Below, one piece after another: positions 8,550-18,436 of a stretch of 64,000 nucleotides of DNA. The notes under the pieces were generated by a model. It had not been told where the DNA came from. It saw only the letters and a program-made list of their open reading frames with translations, and made no database searches. The position numbers and the translations under genes were made by a program. Numbering within the stretch: position 1 is the first letter of the stretch; each line of letters begins with the position of its first letter. Source of the DNA: Streptomyces mangrovisoli (GTDB lineage: Bacteria; Actinomycetota; Actinomycetes; Streptomycetales; Streptomycetaceae); NCBI RefSeq assembly GCF_000974985.2, contig NZ_LAVA02000003.1, forward strand, positions 186,001-250,000, in the 5' to 3' direction.

Positions 8550-9827
8550 GTGGGCCTTGTCGTGCAGAAGTACGGAGGCTCCTCCGTAGCCGATGCCGAG
8601 GGCATCAAGCGCGTCGCCAAGCGGATCGTGGAAGCGAAGAAGAACGGCAACCAGGTGGTTGTCGTCGTTTCCGCGATGGGCGACACGACGGACGAGCTGA
8701 TCGATCTCGCCGAGCAGGTATCCCCGATGCCTGCCGGGCGTGAGTTCGACATGCTGCTGACCGCCGGGGAGCGGATCTCCATGGCCCTGCTGGCCATGGC
8801 GATCAAAAACCTGGGCCACGAGGCCCAGTCCTTCACCGGCAGCCAGGCCGGTGTCATCACCGACTCGGTCCACAACAAAGCGCGGATCATCGATGTCACC
8901 CCGGGCCGCATCCGGGAGTCGCTCGACAAGGGCAACATCGCCATCGTCGCCGGCTTCCAGGGTGTCAGCGCCGACAAGAAGGACATCACCACGCTCGGCC
9001 GCGGCGGGTCCGACACCACGGCGGTCGCGCTGGCCGCGGCCCTCGACGCCGAGGTCTGCGAGATCTACACCGACGTCGACGGCGTGTTCACCGCCGACCC
9101 GCGCGTGGTGAAGAAGGCGAAGAAGATCGACTGGATCTCCTTCGAGGACATGCTGGAGCTCGCCAGCTCCGGTTCGAAGGTGCTGCTCCACCGCTGCGTG
9201 GAGTACGCCCGCCGGTACAACATCCCGATCCACGTCCGGTCCAGCTTCAGCGGGCTGCAGGGCACCTGGGTCAGCAGCGAGCCGATCGAGCAAGGGGACA
9301 AGCAGGTGGAGCAGGCCATCATCTCCGGTGTCGCGCACGACACCTCGGAGGCCAAGATCACGGTCGTCGGCGTGCCCGACAAGCCCGGCGAGGCCGCGTC
9401 CATCTTCCGCACGATCGCCGATGCCGAGGTCAACATCGACATGGTCGTGCAGAACGTGTCCGCCGCGGCCACCGGCCTGACGGACATCTCCTTCACGCTG
9501 CCGAAGTCCGAGGGCCGCAAGGCGATCGACGCGCTGGAGAAGAACCGCGCGGGCATCGGCTTCGACTCCCTGCGCTACGACGACCAGATCGGCAAGATCT
9601 CCCTGGTCGGCGCCGGCATGAAGACCAACCCGGGCGTCACCGCGGACTTCTTCACCGCGCTGTCCGACGCGGGCGTCAACATCGAGCTGATCTCGACCTC
9701 CGAGATCCGCATCTCGGTCGTGACGCGCGCCGACGACGTCGTGGAGGCCGTCCGCGCCGTGCACACCGCCTTCGGACTCGACTCCGAGAGCGACGAGGCG
9801 GTCGTCTACGGAGGCACCGGGCGATGA
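8550..9827 (+). CDS. lysC: Aspartate kinase (alpha subunit / full length)
   Basis: A 425-residue enzyme that phosphorylates aspartate, the first step towards lysine, diaminopimelate, threonine and methionine. The N-terminal amino-acid kinase domain starts with [14 protein letters not shown] and has [16 protein letters not shown] and [13 protein letters not shown] further on. Two C-terminal ACT domains (~270-345 and ~350-420) bind lysine and threonine for feedback control. GTG at 8550 follows GAGGAGCG. The asd start overlaps the end by 4 bp (ATGA), so the pair is an operon. A 157-bp gap upstream probably holds the promoter; TAGACT at ~8508 is a candidate -10. Confidence 0.96.
   Translation: MGLVVQKYGGSSVADAEGIKRVAKRIVEAKKNGNQVVVVVSAMGDTTDELIDLAEQVSPMPAGREFDMLLTAGERISMALLAMAIKNLGHEAQSFTGSQAGVITDSVHNKARIIDVTPGRIRESLDKGNIAIVAGFQGVSADKKDITTLGRGGSDTTAVALAAALDAEVCEIYTDVDGVFTADPRVVKKAKKIDWISFEDMLELASSGSKVLLHRCVEYARRYNIPIHVRSSFSGLQGTWVSSEPIEQGDKQVEQAIISGVAHDTSEAKITVVGVPDKPGEAASIFRTIADAEVNIDMVVQNVSAAATGLTDISFTLPKSEGRKAIDALEKNRAGIGFDSLRYDDQIGKISLVGAGMKTNPGVTADFFTALSDAGVNIELISTSEIRISVVTRADDVVEAVRAVHTAFGLDSESDEAVVYGGTGR
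9306..9827 (+). other. Probable internal start: aspartate kinase beta subunit
   Basis: An in-frame GTG at 9306 (residue 253 of the full-length enzyme, reading [12 protein letters not shown]) follows AAGGGGA with about 7 nt spacing. It would give a 173-residue protein made only of the two ACT domains. Overlapping in-frame alpha/beta aspartate kinase genes are known in Corynebacterium and Streptomyces, so an alpha2-beta2 enzyme is likely here. Confidence 0.65.
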
Positions 9828-10876
9828 CCGTCCGACCGACGCTCGCGGTCGTGGGGGCGACCGGAGCCGTCGGCACGGTGATGCTCCAGATCCTGTCCCA
9901 GCACGCGGACATCTGGGGCGAGATCCGTCTGATCGCCTCCCCGCGCTCGGCCGGCCGCAAGCTGGCCGTGCGCGGCGAGGAGGTCGAGGTGGTGGCGCTC
10001 ACCGAGGAGGCCTTCGACGGGGTCGACGTCGCCATGTTCGACGTACCCGACGAGGTGTCCGCGCGGTGGGCGCCGATCGCCGCCGCCAAGGGCGCGGTGG
10101 TCGTGGACAACTCCGGCGCGTTCCGCATGGACCCCGAGGTGCCGCTGGTGGTGCCGGAGGTCAATCCGCACGCGGCGCGCATCCGGCCGCGCGGGATCGT
10201 CGCCAACCCCAACTGCACGACGCTGTCGATGATCGTCGCCCTGGGCGCGCTGCACGCCGAGTTCGGCCTGCGCGAGCTGGTGGTGTCGTCGTACCAGGCG
10301 GTGAGCGGCGCGGGCCGGGCCGGCGTCGAGACGCTGCGCCGCCAGCTCTCACTCGTCGCGGGCACCGAGCTAGGCAACAGTCCCGGCGACGTACGGCGGG
10401 CGGTCGGGGACGACACCGGGCCGTTCCCGGAGCCGGTGGCGCTCAACGTGGTGCCGTGGGCCGGTTCGCTGCGCGAGGACGGCTGGTCCTCGGAGGAGAT
10501 GAAGGTGCGGGACGAGTCCCGCAAGATCCTCGGACTGCCGAAGCTGCCGGTGGCCGTGACCTGTGTCCGGGTCCCCGTCGTCACCACGCACTCGCTCACG
10601 GTCCACGCCCGCTTCCAGGGCGAGGTCACCGTGGACGGCGCCCGGGAGATCCTCGCGACGGCGCCCGGTGTCGTCCTCTTCGACGACCCGGAGGCCGGGG
10701 AGTTCCCCACGCCCGCCGACGTGGTGGGCACCGACCCGACCTGGGTGGGCCGGGTACGCCGGGCCCTGGACGACCCGACCGCGCTGGAGCTGTTCGTCTG
10801 CGGCGACAACCTGCGCAAGGGGGCCGCACTGAACACGGCCCAGATCGCGGAGCTGGTGGCCTCGGAACTCGGGTGA
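9824..10876 (+). CDS. asd: Aspartate-semialdehyde dehydrogenase
   Basis: A 350-residue protein that reduces aspartyl phosphate to aspartate semialdehyde with NADPH. The N-terminal Rossmann motif is [13 protein letters not shown]. The catalytic cysteine is in the motif [13 protein letters not shown], and a [10 protein letters not shown] substrate loop follows. The ATG overlaps the aspartate kinase stop (ATGA), so it is co-translated with it. Length is normal for the family. Confidence 0.96.
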   Translation: MTVRPTLAVVGATGAVGTVMLQILSQHADIWGEIRLIASPRSAGRKLAVRGEEVEVVALTEEAFDGVDVAMFDVPDEVSARWAPIAAAKGAVVVDNSGAFRMDPEVPLVVPEVNPHAARIRPRGIVANPNCTTLSMIVALGALHAEFGLRELVVSSYQAVSGAGRAGVETLRRQLSLVAGTELGNSPGDVRRAVGDDTGPFPEPVALNVVPWAGSLREDGWSSEEMKVRDESRKILGLPKLPVAVTCVRVPVVTTHSLTVHARFQGEVTVDGAREILATAPGVVLFDDPEAGEFPTPADVVGTDPTWVGRVRRALDDPTALELFVCGDNLRKGAALNTAQIAELVASELG

Positions 10877-11450
10877 GGGCCGCGGGGGGTGTTCGCTTGC
10901 GGGATCGCCGGAACGGCGGCCCGGGAGAGCGCCGGACGCCCCCCTCCGTTCCTGCCCGCGTGCGGCTTTCGTGAGTTTCCGTCAGCTTTCGCGTCCGCCC
11001 CGCGACCCCTCGGGTGATCACCCGAGTCCGCGATGAGGCGCTCTCCACAGGGGAAAACCGCTGGCCATCGCGTGATCGCTTTATAGGATCCCTGCGGGAC
11101 AAGCGGTTTCAGGTAATGGCCTGGACCACTTGATCCAGCAGCAACGGCGTTCGATGATTTTCCTCCCTGCCCTCCGCAACCGCGCGGAGTGCGGGGAGCG
11201 TCTTTGCGATAGCCCTGTATGGGCTGTGGGGATGCTGGGCGGGGCGTGGGGACGTCCCGGTTGATTCACGACATAGGGGATGAGCGGGACGCATGAGGGC
11301 ATTTGAGGCACCGTCCGTTGTGCCGCCTGACGCGCGGAGACCGTGGACAGCGCCGCCGGACGGATCGCCGGACGGACCGTCAGGTTCGTCCGGCGAAAAC
11401 GTGACGCGGCGCACGTACAACCTCCGCGGGGGGACGCGTGTCCAACTGGC
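10877..11450. other. Intergenic region before the sigma-factor gene
   Basis: About 570 bp with no supportable gene. Short ORFs here lack coding character. The frame of the sigma factor stays open back to 11343, so part of this stretch could be its N-terminal extension. Promoters for the sigma operon are expected here, but I see no clear consensus. Confidence 0.5.
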
Positions 11451-12122
11451 GTGGCTGAGGTACTCGACTTCCCGGTCGCCGCACGCGCCAGCGCGCTGCG
11501 GCCACCCCGCGCGACGCTGCGACCCCGTACGCCGGGGGCGCCCGGCGGCATGCCGGTGATCGCCCCCATGCCCGCCGCGCGGCCCACCCGCATCCCCAGC
11601 CAGCGTGACGGCGCCGACGACTCCGTCGCCGGCACGACCGTCGACCATCTGACCGAGACCTACCGGGCGCACTACCGCTCCCTGCTGGGCCTCGCCGCCC
11701 TCCTGCTCGACGACACCGCCTCCTGCGAGGACGTCGTCCAGGAGGCCTTCATCCGCGTCCACTCGGCGCGAAAACGGGTGCGCGACCCGGAGAAGACCCT
11801 GGCGTATCTGCGTCAGACGGTCGTCAACCTCTCCCGTTCGGCGCTGCGCCGGCGCATCCTCGGCCTGAAGCTGCTGTCGAAGCCGATGCCGGACATGGCG
11901 AGCGCCGAGGAGGGCGCCTACGACCAGCTGGAGCGCGACTCGCTCATCAAGGCGATGAAGGGACTCCAGCGCCGTCAGCGCGAGGTGCTGGTCCTGAGAT
12001 ACTTCGCCGACATGACGGAGGCTCAGGTGGCGGAGACGCTCGGCGTGTCGTTGGGTTCGGTGAAGGCGTACGGCTCCCGCGGCATCGCGGCGCTGCGCGT
12101 CGCGATGGAGGCGCCGGCGTGA
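11451..12122 (+). CDS. SigE-family (ECF-like) RNA polymerase sigma factor
   Basis: A 223-residue protein from the GTG at 11451 (MAEVLDFPV...); alternative starts are GTG 11343 and ATG 11550. Sigma region 2 lies at ~70-140 (YRAHYRSLLGLAALLL, then CEDVVQEAFIRVHSARKRV). Region 4 is near 165-215 (LQRRQREVLVLRYFADMTEAQ, then LGVSLGSVKAYGSRGIAAL). It belongs to the small two-domain actinobacterial sigma factors. The next gene overlaps by 4 bp (GTGA) and encodes a single-pass membrane protein that may be its anti-sigma partner, but no zinc-binding anti-sigma motif is visible. Confidence 0.85.
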   Translation: MAEVLDFPVAARASALRPPRATLRPRTPGAPGGMPVIAPMPAARPTRIPSQRDGADDSVAGTTVDHLTETYRAHYRSLLGLAALLLDDTASCEDVVQEAFIRVHSARKRVRDPEKTLAYLRQTVVNLSRSALRRRILGLKLLSKPMPDMASAEEGAYDQLERDSLIKAMKGLQRRQREVLVLRYFADMTEAQVAETLGVSLGSVKAYGSRGIAALRVAMEAPA

Positions 12123-13273
12123 ACGAGCATCCCGAGGGGCGTGACTCCCATGAGCGGCACGAGCCGTACGAGTGGCACGAGCCGATGCAGGACGACGAGC
12201 AAGAGCAGACGCGATCGCATGGTGGGAACGGAACTGTGAACCACGGCACCGACGCCCCCGGCCCCGAGGGCCTCGACGCGGACGAGCTGGCGCTGCGCCG
12301 GTTGCTGCAGCACGCGGTCGAGGACATCGAGCCGCGCGACGGCACCCTGGAGCACCTGCGCGGCGCGGTCCCGCTCCGGCGGGCGCGCAAGCGGCAGGCG
12401 GCCGTCGGCATGGCCGCGGCCGCGCTGTTCCTGTGCACCGCCGTCCCGGCCCTCGTGCATGTCTCCAACGCCGCGGGCAACGCGGACCCGTCGATCGCGG
12501 CCAACAGCTCCGAGGCGCAGGGCACGACGCAGGGCAAGAGCCCCAGCGGCGGCGAGGGCACCTCCGGCGGCTCGGCCGGCGGTGTCTCGGCCGGTGCCGG
12601 CGGGACCGGCCAGAAGAGCGGCGACAAGGGCAGCGGCTCGGCCGGCGGCAGCGGCTCGACCGGCGCGGCCGACCCCTCGGCCAGTACCGGCGCCACGGCC
12701 CCGGTCTGTACGGCCACCCAGCTCGGCAGCGCCACCGGCACGGTCGCCTCGCCCGACTCCGCGGGCATCGTCTACGGCAGTTTCCACGTCACCAACGTCT
12801 CCACCGCCAGCTGCACCGTCGGCGGCCAGGGCAGCGTCACGACCCTCGCGCAGGGCGGCGCCGACGCCACGAAGATCACGGTCGTCCAGCATGTCGCGGG
12901 CGACGCGGCGACCGGCCTGCCGGACCCGTCCACCGAGGTCCCGCAGCTGGTCCTGCTGCCCGGCGCGGCCTACGAGGTGAAGTTCGCCTGGGTGCCCTCG
13001 GCGGCCTGCCCGAGCACCGGCACCACGACCGGCGGCGGCACCGGCGGCTCGGACACCGGCGGGGCGTCGGCCGACCCGACGCCCACGCAGGACGCGGGCG
13101 TCACCAGCAGCACCGGCGGCACGAGCACCCAGCTCGTCCGGGAGGACGGCACCACGGACGGCTCGGTCGTCGTCTCCCACACGACGGAGGAGGGCTCGCC
13201 GACCGTCTCGGCGACCGTCTCCGGCGCGTGCGAGGGGACGGTGTACCGGACGGGCGTGCTGGCGGCCTCGTAG
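12119..13273 (+). CDS. Single-pass membrane protein coupled to the sigma factor (DUF4232-like ectodomain)
   Basis: A 384-residue protein with an acidic/His-rich N-terminal ~90 residues, one membrane helix at ~100-120 (AAVGMAAAALFLCTAVPALV), a Gly/Ser/Thr-rich linker (~125-195) and an extracellular domain (~197-300). The domain shows the spaced cysteines and TN...SC pattern of DUF4232-type proteins (VCTATQLG, then HVTNVSTASCTVGG). The GTG start overlaps the sigma gene's stop, so it is translated with it. An anti-sigma role is a reasonable inference from this coupling and topology, but not shown. A second low-complexity stretch and a C-terminal cysteine follow. Confidence 0.7.
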   Translation: MNEHPEGRDSHERHEPYEWHEPMQDDEQEQTRSHGGNGTVNHGTDAPGPEGLDADELALRRLLQHAVEDIEPRDGTLEHLRGAVPLRRARKRQAAVGMAAAALFLCTAVPALVHVSNAAGNADPSIAANSSEAQGTTQGKSPSGGEGTSGGSAGGVSAGAGGTGQKSGDKGSGSAGGSGSTGAADPSASTGATAPVCTATQLGSATGTVASPDSAGIVYGSFHVTNVSTASCTVGGQGSVTTLAQGGADATKITVVQHVAGDAATGLPDPSTEVPQLVLLPGAAYEVKFAWVPSAACPSTGTTTGGGTGGSDTGGASADPTPTQDAGVTSSTGGTSTQLVREDGTTDGSVVVSHTTEEGSPTVSATVSGACEGTVYRTGVLAAS

Positions 13274-13295
13274 CGACGGACGCCAGACCCGAGGA

Positions 13296-13323
13296 GGCTC
13301 CGGAACCGAGGGGTACCGGAGCC
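13296..13323. terminator. Hairpin between convergent genes
   Basis: The 8-bp arms GGCTCCGG (13296-13303) and CCGGAGCC (13316-13323) lie between the ends of the sigma-operon membrane protein and SURF1. The arms overlap a 16-bp tandem repeat (CCGAGGGGTACCGGAG at 13306-13321 and 13322-13337). Probably a bidirectional terminator. Confidence 0.5.
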
Positions 13324-13346
13324 GAGGGGTACCGGAGCCGGTGGGG

Positions 13347-14132
13347 TCAGGAGACCGTGACGACCGGCTGCTCGGCCGGCTCGATGCCGAGCGCCGCGTC
13401 CCGCGCGGTCTCCACCTCGCGCCGCAGCAGCCGGAACCACATGAACACCACGAACCCGGCGAAGACGAACCACTCGCCGGTGTAGCCGAGGTTCTGGAAC
13501 GCCCTGAGGTCCAGGCCGCTGTCCGCCGGCGCGGTGGCGGGCACCGTCCGCATCCCGGCGTCGGCCTGGTCCAGCGTGATCCAGGCGTCGTACAGCCGGT
13601 ACGGCACCAGGTTGACCAGCGACGCCGAACTGATCGCGGCCGTCTGCCCGGCGGGCAGCCCGCCCTGGGCGCTCACGCCGTTGTCCCCGGGCGTCTCGGA
13701 CGCCTGGAGCACGCCGGTGACGGTGACCTCCCCGGCCGGGGCGGCGGGCGCCTTCGAGGCGTCGGCGGTGCCCGGCAGCCAGCCGCGGACGACGGGGAGC
13801 GCCTTGCCCGTGTCGGTGCGCAGCAGCGTCAGGACGTAGTAGCCGTCCTTGTCGTCGAGCTGCCGGCCCGGCACGAGGAGCTGCTTGCCGTAGTGGCCGC
13901 TCACGGTGGTCCGCTTGCCCGAGGTGCCCTTGTCGACGGGCAGCAGGGAGTCGAGCGGCTTCGGGGACTCGTGCGCGTTGGTGGCGATCTGCCGGGTCTG
14001 GGTCCGGTCCTCCTGCACCCGGTCCTGGAACCGGCTCAGCTGCCATGACCCCATGAACAGGCAGAAGGGGATGGCCAGCAGGGTGAAGACGTTGATCCCC
14101 CACCAGCGGGGCGTCAGCAGGAACCGGTACAC
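13347..14132 (-). CDS. SURF1-family cytochrome oxidase assembly protein
   Basis: A 261-residue protein from the GTG at 14132 (MYRFLLTPRWWGINVF); starts at 14156 or 14210 would add 8 or 26 residues. It has the SURF1 layout: an N-terminal membrane helix followed by GSWQLSRFQDR, an extracytoplasmic central region, and a C-terminal helix (EWFVFAGFVVFMWFRLLRRE). SURF1 helps insert heme into cytochrome aa3 oxidase. No other oxidase gene is adjacent. The upstream gap is shared with the divergent S9 peptidase gene. Confidence 0.85.
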   Translation of the reverse strand: MYRFLLTPRWWGINVFTLLAIPFCLFMGSWQLSRFQDRVQEDRTQTRQIATNAHESPKPLDSLLPVDKGTSGKRTTVSGHYGKQLLVPGRQLDDKDGYYVLTLLRTDTGKALPVVRGWLPGTADASKAPAAPAGEVTVTGVLQASETPGDNGVSAQGGLPAGQTAAISSASLVNLVPYRLYDAWITLDQADAGMRTVPATAPADSGLDLRAFQNLGYTGEWFVFAGFVVFMWFRLLRREVETARDAALGIEPAEQPVVTVS

Positions 14133-14311
14133 GCCCACAACGGTACGACCTGGCATCCGCGGAACCGGGTGCGGGGTGGGGTCGCGCGTCGGACGCCTCG
14201 CGAGCAGCAACCGCTTTCGTCGTGTCCATGACCGTCACGCTCGGCAAAGGTTATCCACAGGCTGAGGGTCCGGGCCCGCACATTGTGGGCGCGGCCAGGC
14301 AGTATGGGGCC

Positions 14312-16132
14312 ATGACTGAGAGCAACGGCTCCGCTGCGCGGGCGCGGAGTGAGCAGATGCCGGACTGGGAGAAGCGCTTCAGGGCGCCCCGCGTGTCGCT
14401 GCCCGACTGGGCGGAGGACGCGCCGGACCACTCCGTGTTCGTGTCGAACGCGACAGGGACGTACGAGTTGTACGCCTGGGATCGCGCGACGGGCGCCCAG
14501 CGCCAGGTGACGAACCGGCCGAACGGCACGACGGACGGCGTGCTCTCACCGGACGGTGGCTGGATCTGGTGGTTCGACGACAAGGACGGCGACGAGTTCG
14601 GCGTCTGGCGCCGCCAGCCCTTCACGGGCGGCGAGGACGAACTGGCCACCCCCGGTCTCGATCCCTCCTACCCGGCGGGCCTCGCCCTCTCCCGGGACGG
14701 CGTCACGGCCGTCGTGGGCCGCTCCACGGACGAGGACGGTACGACGATCCACGTCGCCGTGACCGGCGAGGCGCCCGTGCAGATCTACCGCCACCGCGAG
14801 TCCGCGGGCGTCGGCGACCTGTCCCACGACGGCTCGCTGATCGCCATCGAGCACACGGAGCACGGGGACGCCATGCACTCCGCGCTGCGCGTGGTGCGGC
14901 TGGACGGCACCGCGGTCGCCGACCTGGACGACACCAAGGGCGGCACCGAGGAACTGGGCCTGGAGGTGCTGGGATTCGCCCCCGTCGAGGGCGACAGCCG
15001 GCTGCTCATCGGTCACCAGCGGCGCGGCCGCTGGGAGCCCCTGGTGTGGGACGTGACGACCGGGGAGGAGACCGACCTCGCCCTGGAGCTGCCCGGCGAC
15101 GTGAGCGCCGAGTGGTACCCGGACGGCTCCGGGCTGCTGATCGTGCACAGCTTCGAGGCCCGCAGCGAGCTGCTGCGCTACGACTTCGCGACCGGTGAGA
15201 AGACCCGGGTCGCCACGCCGCCCGGTTCGGTCTCGGGCGCCACGGCCCGCCCCGACGGGTCGGTGGAGTACATGTGGTCCTCGGCCGCCGAGCCGTCCGG
15301 GGTGCGCTCCACCGCGGGCGGTGTGGTGCTGGACCCGCCGGGCCTGAAGTCCCCCGGCTCGGTGCCGGTCGAGGACGTCTGGGTGGAGGGCCCCGGCGGC
15401 CGGATCCACGCCCTGGTGCAGAAGCCGCGGGGCGCCACCGGGCCGCTGCCCACGGTCTTCGACATCCACGGCGGCCCCACCTGGCACGACAGCGACGCCT
15501 TCGCCGCCGCCCCGGCCGCCTGGGTCGACCACGGCTACGCGGTGATCCGGGTCAACTACCGCGGCTCCACGGGCTACGGCCGCGCCTGGACGGACGCCCT
15601 CAAGCACCGGGTGGGCCTGATCGAGCTGGAGGACATCGCCGCGGTCCGCGCCTGGGCGATCGAGTCGGGCCTCGCCGACCCCGACCGCCTGATCCTCACC
15701 GGCGGCTCCTGGGGCGGCTACCTCACCCTGCTCGGCATCGGCGTCGAGCCGCAGGCGTGGACCGTCGGCATCGCGGCGGTGCCGGTCGCGGACTACGTCA
15801 CGGCGTACCACGACGAGATGGAGGCCCTGAAGGCGATGGACCGCACCCTCCTCGGCGGCACGCCGGAGGAGGTCCCGGACCGGTTCGAGGCGTCGTCGCC
15901 CCTCACCTACGTCGACGACGTGAAGACCCCGGTCTACATCTCGGCGGGCGTCAACGACCCGCGCTGCCCGATCCGCCAGATCGACAACTACGTCAAGCGC
16001 CTGGAGGCGCGGGGCGCCACGCACGAGGTCTACCGCTACGACGCGGGCCACGGCTCCCTGGTCGTGGACGAACGCATCAAGCAGGTCCGCCTGGAACTCG
16101 ACTTCGCAGCGAGGCACCTGCCGGTGGGGTAA
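14312..16132 (+). CDS. S9-family serine peptidase (prolyl-oligopeptidase type)
   Basis: A 606-residue protein with no signal peptide, so probably cytoplasmic. Residues ~30-350 are WD/beta-propeller-like repeats (SPDGGWIWWFDDKDGDE, LSHDGSLIAIEHTEHG). Residues ~360-606 are the alpha/beta hydrolase domain with nucleophile S466 in GGSWGGYL, acid D549 in GVNDPRCP and base H580 in DAGHGSLV. The oxyanion-side motif DIHGGPTW precedes it. Such enzymes cleave short peptides or act as acylaminoacyl peptidases. The ATG at 14312 is chosen over the upstream open frame because the protein-like sequence begins there. Confidence 0.9.
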   Translation: MTESNGSAARARSEQMPDWEKRFRAPRVSLPDWAEDAPDHSVFVSNATGTYELYAWDRATGAQRQVTNRPNGTTDGVLSPDGGWIWWFDDKDGDEFGVWRRQPFTGGEDELATPGLDPSYPAGLALSRDGVTAVVGRSTDEDGTTIHVAVTGEAPVQIYRHRESAGVGDLSHDGSLIAIEHTEHGDAMHSALRVVRLDGTAVADLDDTKGGTEELGLEVLGFAPVEGDSRLLIGHQRRGRWEPLVWDVTTGEETDLALELPGDVSAEWYPDGSGLLIVHSFEARSELLRYDFATGEKTRVATPPGSVSGATARPDGSVEYMWSSAAEPSGVRSTAGGVVLDPPGLKSPGSVPVEDVWVEGPGGRIHALVQKPRGATGPLPTVFDIHGGPTWHDSDAFAAAPAAWVDHGYAVIRVNYRGSTGYGRAWTDALKHRVGLIELEDIAAVRAWAIESGLADPDRLILTGGSWGGYLTLLGIGVEPQAWTVGIAAVPVADYVTAYHDEMEALKAMDRTLLGGTPEEVPDRFEASSPLTYVDDVKTPVYISAGVNDPRCPIRQIDNYVKRLEARGATHEVYRYDAGHGSLVVDERIKQVRLELDFAARHLPVG

Positions 16133-16149
16133 GCGGTCCCCCGTACGAC

Positions 16150-16278
16150 CACACCTGCGGCCCGGTGGGGCCCCTTCGCGCAGTTCCCCGCGCCCCTTTC
16201 GGGGCACGGTTGCGAGTGGCGCGCCCTGAAAGGGGCGCGGGGAACTGCGCGAGCGGCCCCCACCGGGCCGCGGGTGTG
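16150..16278. terminator. Long inverted repeat, bidirectional terminator
   Basis: Arms of ~45 bp (imperfect) start CACACCTGCGGCCCGGTGGGG at 16150 and end with its complement at 16278. The core GCGCAGTTCCCCGCGCCCC and its complement recur widely in Streptomyces intergenic regions. It sits between two convergent genes. Confidence 0.75.
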
Positions 16279-16315
16279 ATCGGACAGGGGCGCGGGGGCC
16301 CGGGGGCCTCCCCGG

Positions 16316-18313
16316 TCAGTGCGTCGAACCCCCGGAGGCCGCCCGACGGCCCAGCAGCTCCGCGAGGCCCCGGCGGGTGGTGGCCAGAACCACCCGGTCC
16401 TCCGGCCTCAGGACGTACTGGTCGGAGACATCCAGGTCACCCACCAGCCCCGACCCGTGCCCACGGGCAGCGCCCCGCTCGACCGCCAGCACCCGCCACG
16501 AACCCGCCCGGAACGCCCCGCCCACCGTCCTGTTCTCCAGCTGCGGATGCCCGCCCACCTCCATCGAGGCGAACAGCAGCACCCGCCGCTCCACGGGGAT
16601 CGCCCCCAGGATCTGCCGCCCCAGCATCGCCCCGGCGAACGCGGGCGCGGCCAGATGCGACACGCTCCGGCTGCGGGTGAGCGCCTGCGGATGCGCGGCC
16701 CGCAGGGTGCGGTACACGGCGGTCGCGAAGTCGTCGTCGTACAGCCGCAGTACGACCCGCAGGTCGGGCCGGACCGAGCGGGCGTAGAGCACCGCCTCCA
16801 GGTTCGTCGTGTCGGAACTGGTCACCGCGAGCAGCGCGTGCGCCCGGTGGATCTTGGCGGCCTCCAGCACGCCCTCCTGCGTGACGTCCCCCAGCACCAC
16901 CGGCACCCGCAGCCGCCGCGCCACCGCGAGCCCGCGCGCCTCGGGCCCGGACTCCACGCACACCACCGGGATGTGCAGCTCGCGCAGCCGGTTCAGCACC
17001 CGCGTGCCGATCTTCCCGAGGCCGAGCAGCACCACGTGCCCGCCGAGCCCGCGCGGCGGCTTGCGCAGTCCGGACGCCGTACGGAAGGTGCCGAGCCCCT
17101 CCAGGACGGCGGCCAGCAGCACCGGCAGCAGCAGCAACCCGACCAGCCCGGAGAGCAGTTGGAGCACCTGCCGCCCCACCGAGGCCCCGACCGCCGGGTT
17201 GTCGATGGCGAACAGGTCGAGCAGCGTCAGATAGAACGCGCTCAGCGGATGCATCCCGGTCACCAGCCACAGCGCCACGGCCAGTGCGATCACGCACCCC
17301 ACGAGCCCCGCCAGCGACCACCGCAGCCGCCGCGAGAACAGGGACGCGAACGGCGCCACCACCCCGGCGACCCCGAGCCCGCCGGACGACGACTCGTCGC
17401 CCGTGTACGACACCTGCTCCAGTACGACGGTCCCGCGCCCGGTGGCGGCCCGGACCGCCGCCGCGTCCGGCAGCAGCCGCGGCCGGTGCTCCCCGCTGCC
17501 CTCCGAACCGTCCGCGCCGGCCGGGTCGCTGCTGGTCGCGGAGAGCAGCGCGAGCGTGCACAGCCCCGGCTCGGCGACCTCGCCCGGCGCCGGCGGCGGC
17601 CGCTCCCGCACCCGCAGCAGCAGCCGGTCCGTCTGGACGACCTTGCTGGTGCCGGCGACGGCGGTGGCGGCCAGCGCGGGTGCCGCGGTGTCGGCGTCCG
17701 AGAGCACGATCGTGGAGGCGTCACCGCCGTCGCCCGAGCCGCCCGAACCCCCGCCGCCGTCGGCCGCATCGGGATCGCCCGTCACCAACGCGGCCGCCTG
17801 GTCCAGTAGTTCCTGGATGTGCTGGCCCAACCTGCGGTTGTACAGCCGCAGGACGAGCCGCAGCCGGGGGTTGAGCCGGCGGGCGGTGAGGGCGGCGCGG
17901 ATGTTGGTCTCGTCGTCGTCGTACACGAGCGCCAGCGCGGCGGCCCGCTCCACCCCCGCGTCGGCGAGCACGGCCTCGGTCGCCTCGACGGCGGCCAGGA
18001 CCCGGGCGGGCCGGCCGTTCTCACCGCCGTTCCCGCCCGTGCCGTTGCCGGAGCCGGACCCGGAGCCCGTGCCGCGGCCCACGGCGGCGTTCACGACCCG
18101 GTCGAGCAGCGCCGCGGACGCGGCCCGCGCGCGCCCGACCACCGGCGGCCGGGCCCGCTCGTCCGGCGGCACGACAAGGGTCACCTGCTCGCCGTAGACA
18201 CTCCGCAACTCGGCCGCGAGCCGGTGCGCGAGTCCGTCGTCGCCGCACACCACCATGTGCGCGGACCCGTCGCCGTGCCCACTCTGACCGCCCTGGTACG
18301 GAACACTCGCCAC
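16316..18313 (-). CDS. Membrane protein with two RCK/TrkA-N NAD-binding domains
   Basis: A 665-residue protein. The first nucleotide-binding domain (~18-250) carries VVCGDDGLAHRLAAEL and is interrupted by two Gly/Ser/Asn-rich inserts (~80-98 and ~185-203). About four hydrophobic segments follow at ~330-420. The second domain starts with HVVLLGLGKIGTRVL (~435), a classic GxGxxG Rossmann turn, followed by VVCVE and LGDVTQEGVLEAA. The layout resembles bacterial potassium-channel or Trk regulators with a built-in two-helix pore region, but I see no TVGYG-type selectivity filter, so the transported ion is uncertain. It is transcribed divergently from the permease gene. Confidence 0.75.
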   Translation of the reverse strand: MASVPYQGGQSGHGDGSAHMVVCGDDGLAHRLAAELRSVYGEQVTLVVPPDERARPPVVGRARAASAALLDRVVNAAVGRGTGSGSGSGNGTGGNGGENGRPARVLAAVEATEAVLADAGVERAAALALVYDDDETNIRAALTARRLNPRLRLVLRLYNRRLGQHIQELLDQAAALVTGDPDAADGGGGSGGSGDGGDASTIVLSDADTAAPALAATAVAGTSKVVQTDRLLLRVRERPPPAPGEVAEPGLCTLALLSATSSDPAGADGSEGSGEHRPRLLPDAAAVRAATGRGTVVLEQVSYTGDESSSGGLGVAGVVAPFASLFSRRLRWSLAGLVGCVIALAVALWLVTGMHPLSAFYLTLLDLFAIDNPAVGASVGRQVLQLLSGLVGLLLLPVLLAAVLEGLGTFRTASGLRKPPRGLGGHVVLLGLGKIGTRVLNRLRELHIPVVCVESGPEARGLAVARRLRVPVVLGDVTQEGVLEAAKIHRAHALLAVTSSDTTNLEAVLYARSVRPDLRVVLRLYDDDFATAVYRTLRAAHPQALTRSRSVSHLAAPAFAGAMLGRQILGAIPVERRVLLFASMEVGGHPQLENRTVGGAFRAGSWRVLAVERGAARGHGSGLVGDLDVSDQYVLRPEDRVVLATTRRGLAELLGRRAASGGSTH

Positions 18314-18436
18314 GAGGGAAAAGACTGCCCCAACGACACGGGTGGTTCCAGCAAACGGTTGAACAGGTGTGCCCGGAAAGCCGTAGTGAGGGGGAGCAGG
18401 ACCCGTTTGCGACGCTCTGCCGGAGGTGCCTCACCC

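Noticed and set aside
14251..14259. TTATCCACA, a DnaA-box match
   Set aside because: A single box in a divergent promoter region far from any origin feature.
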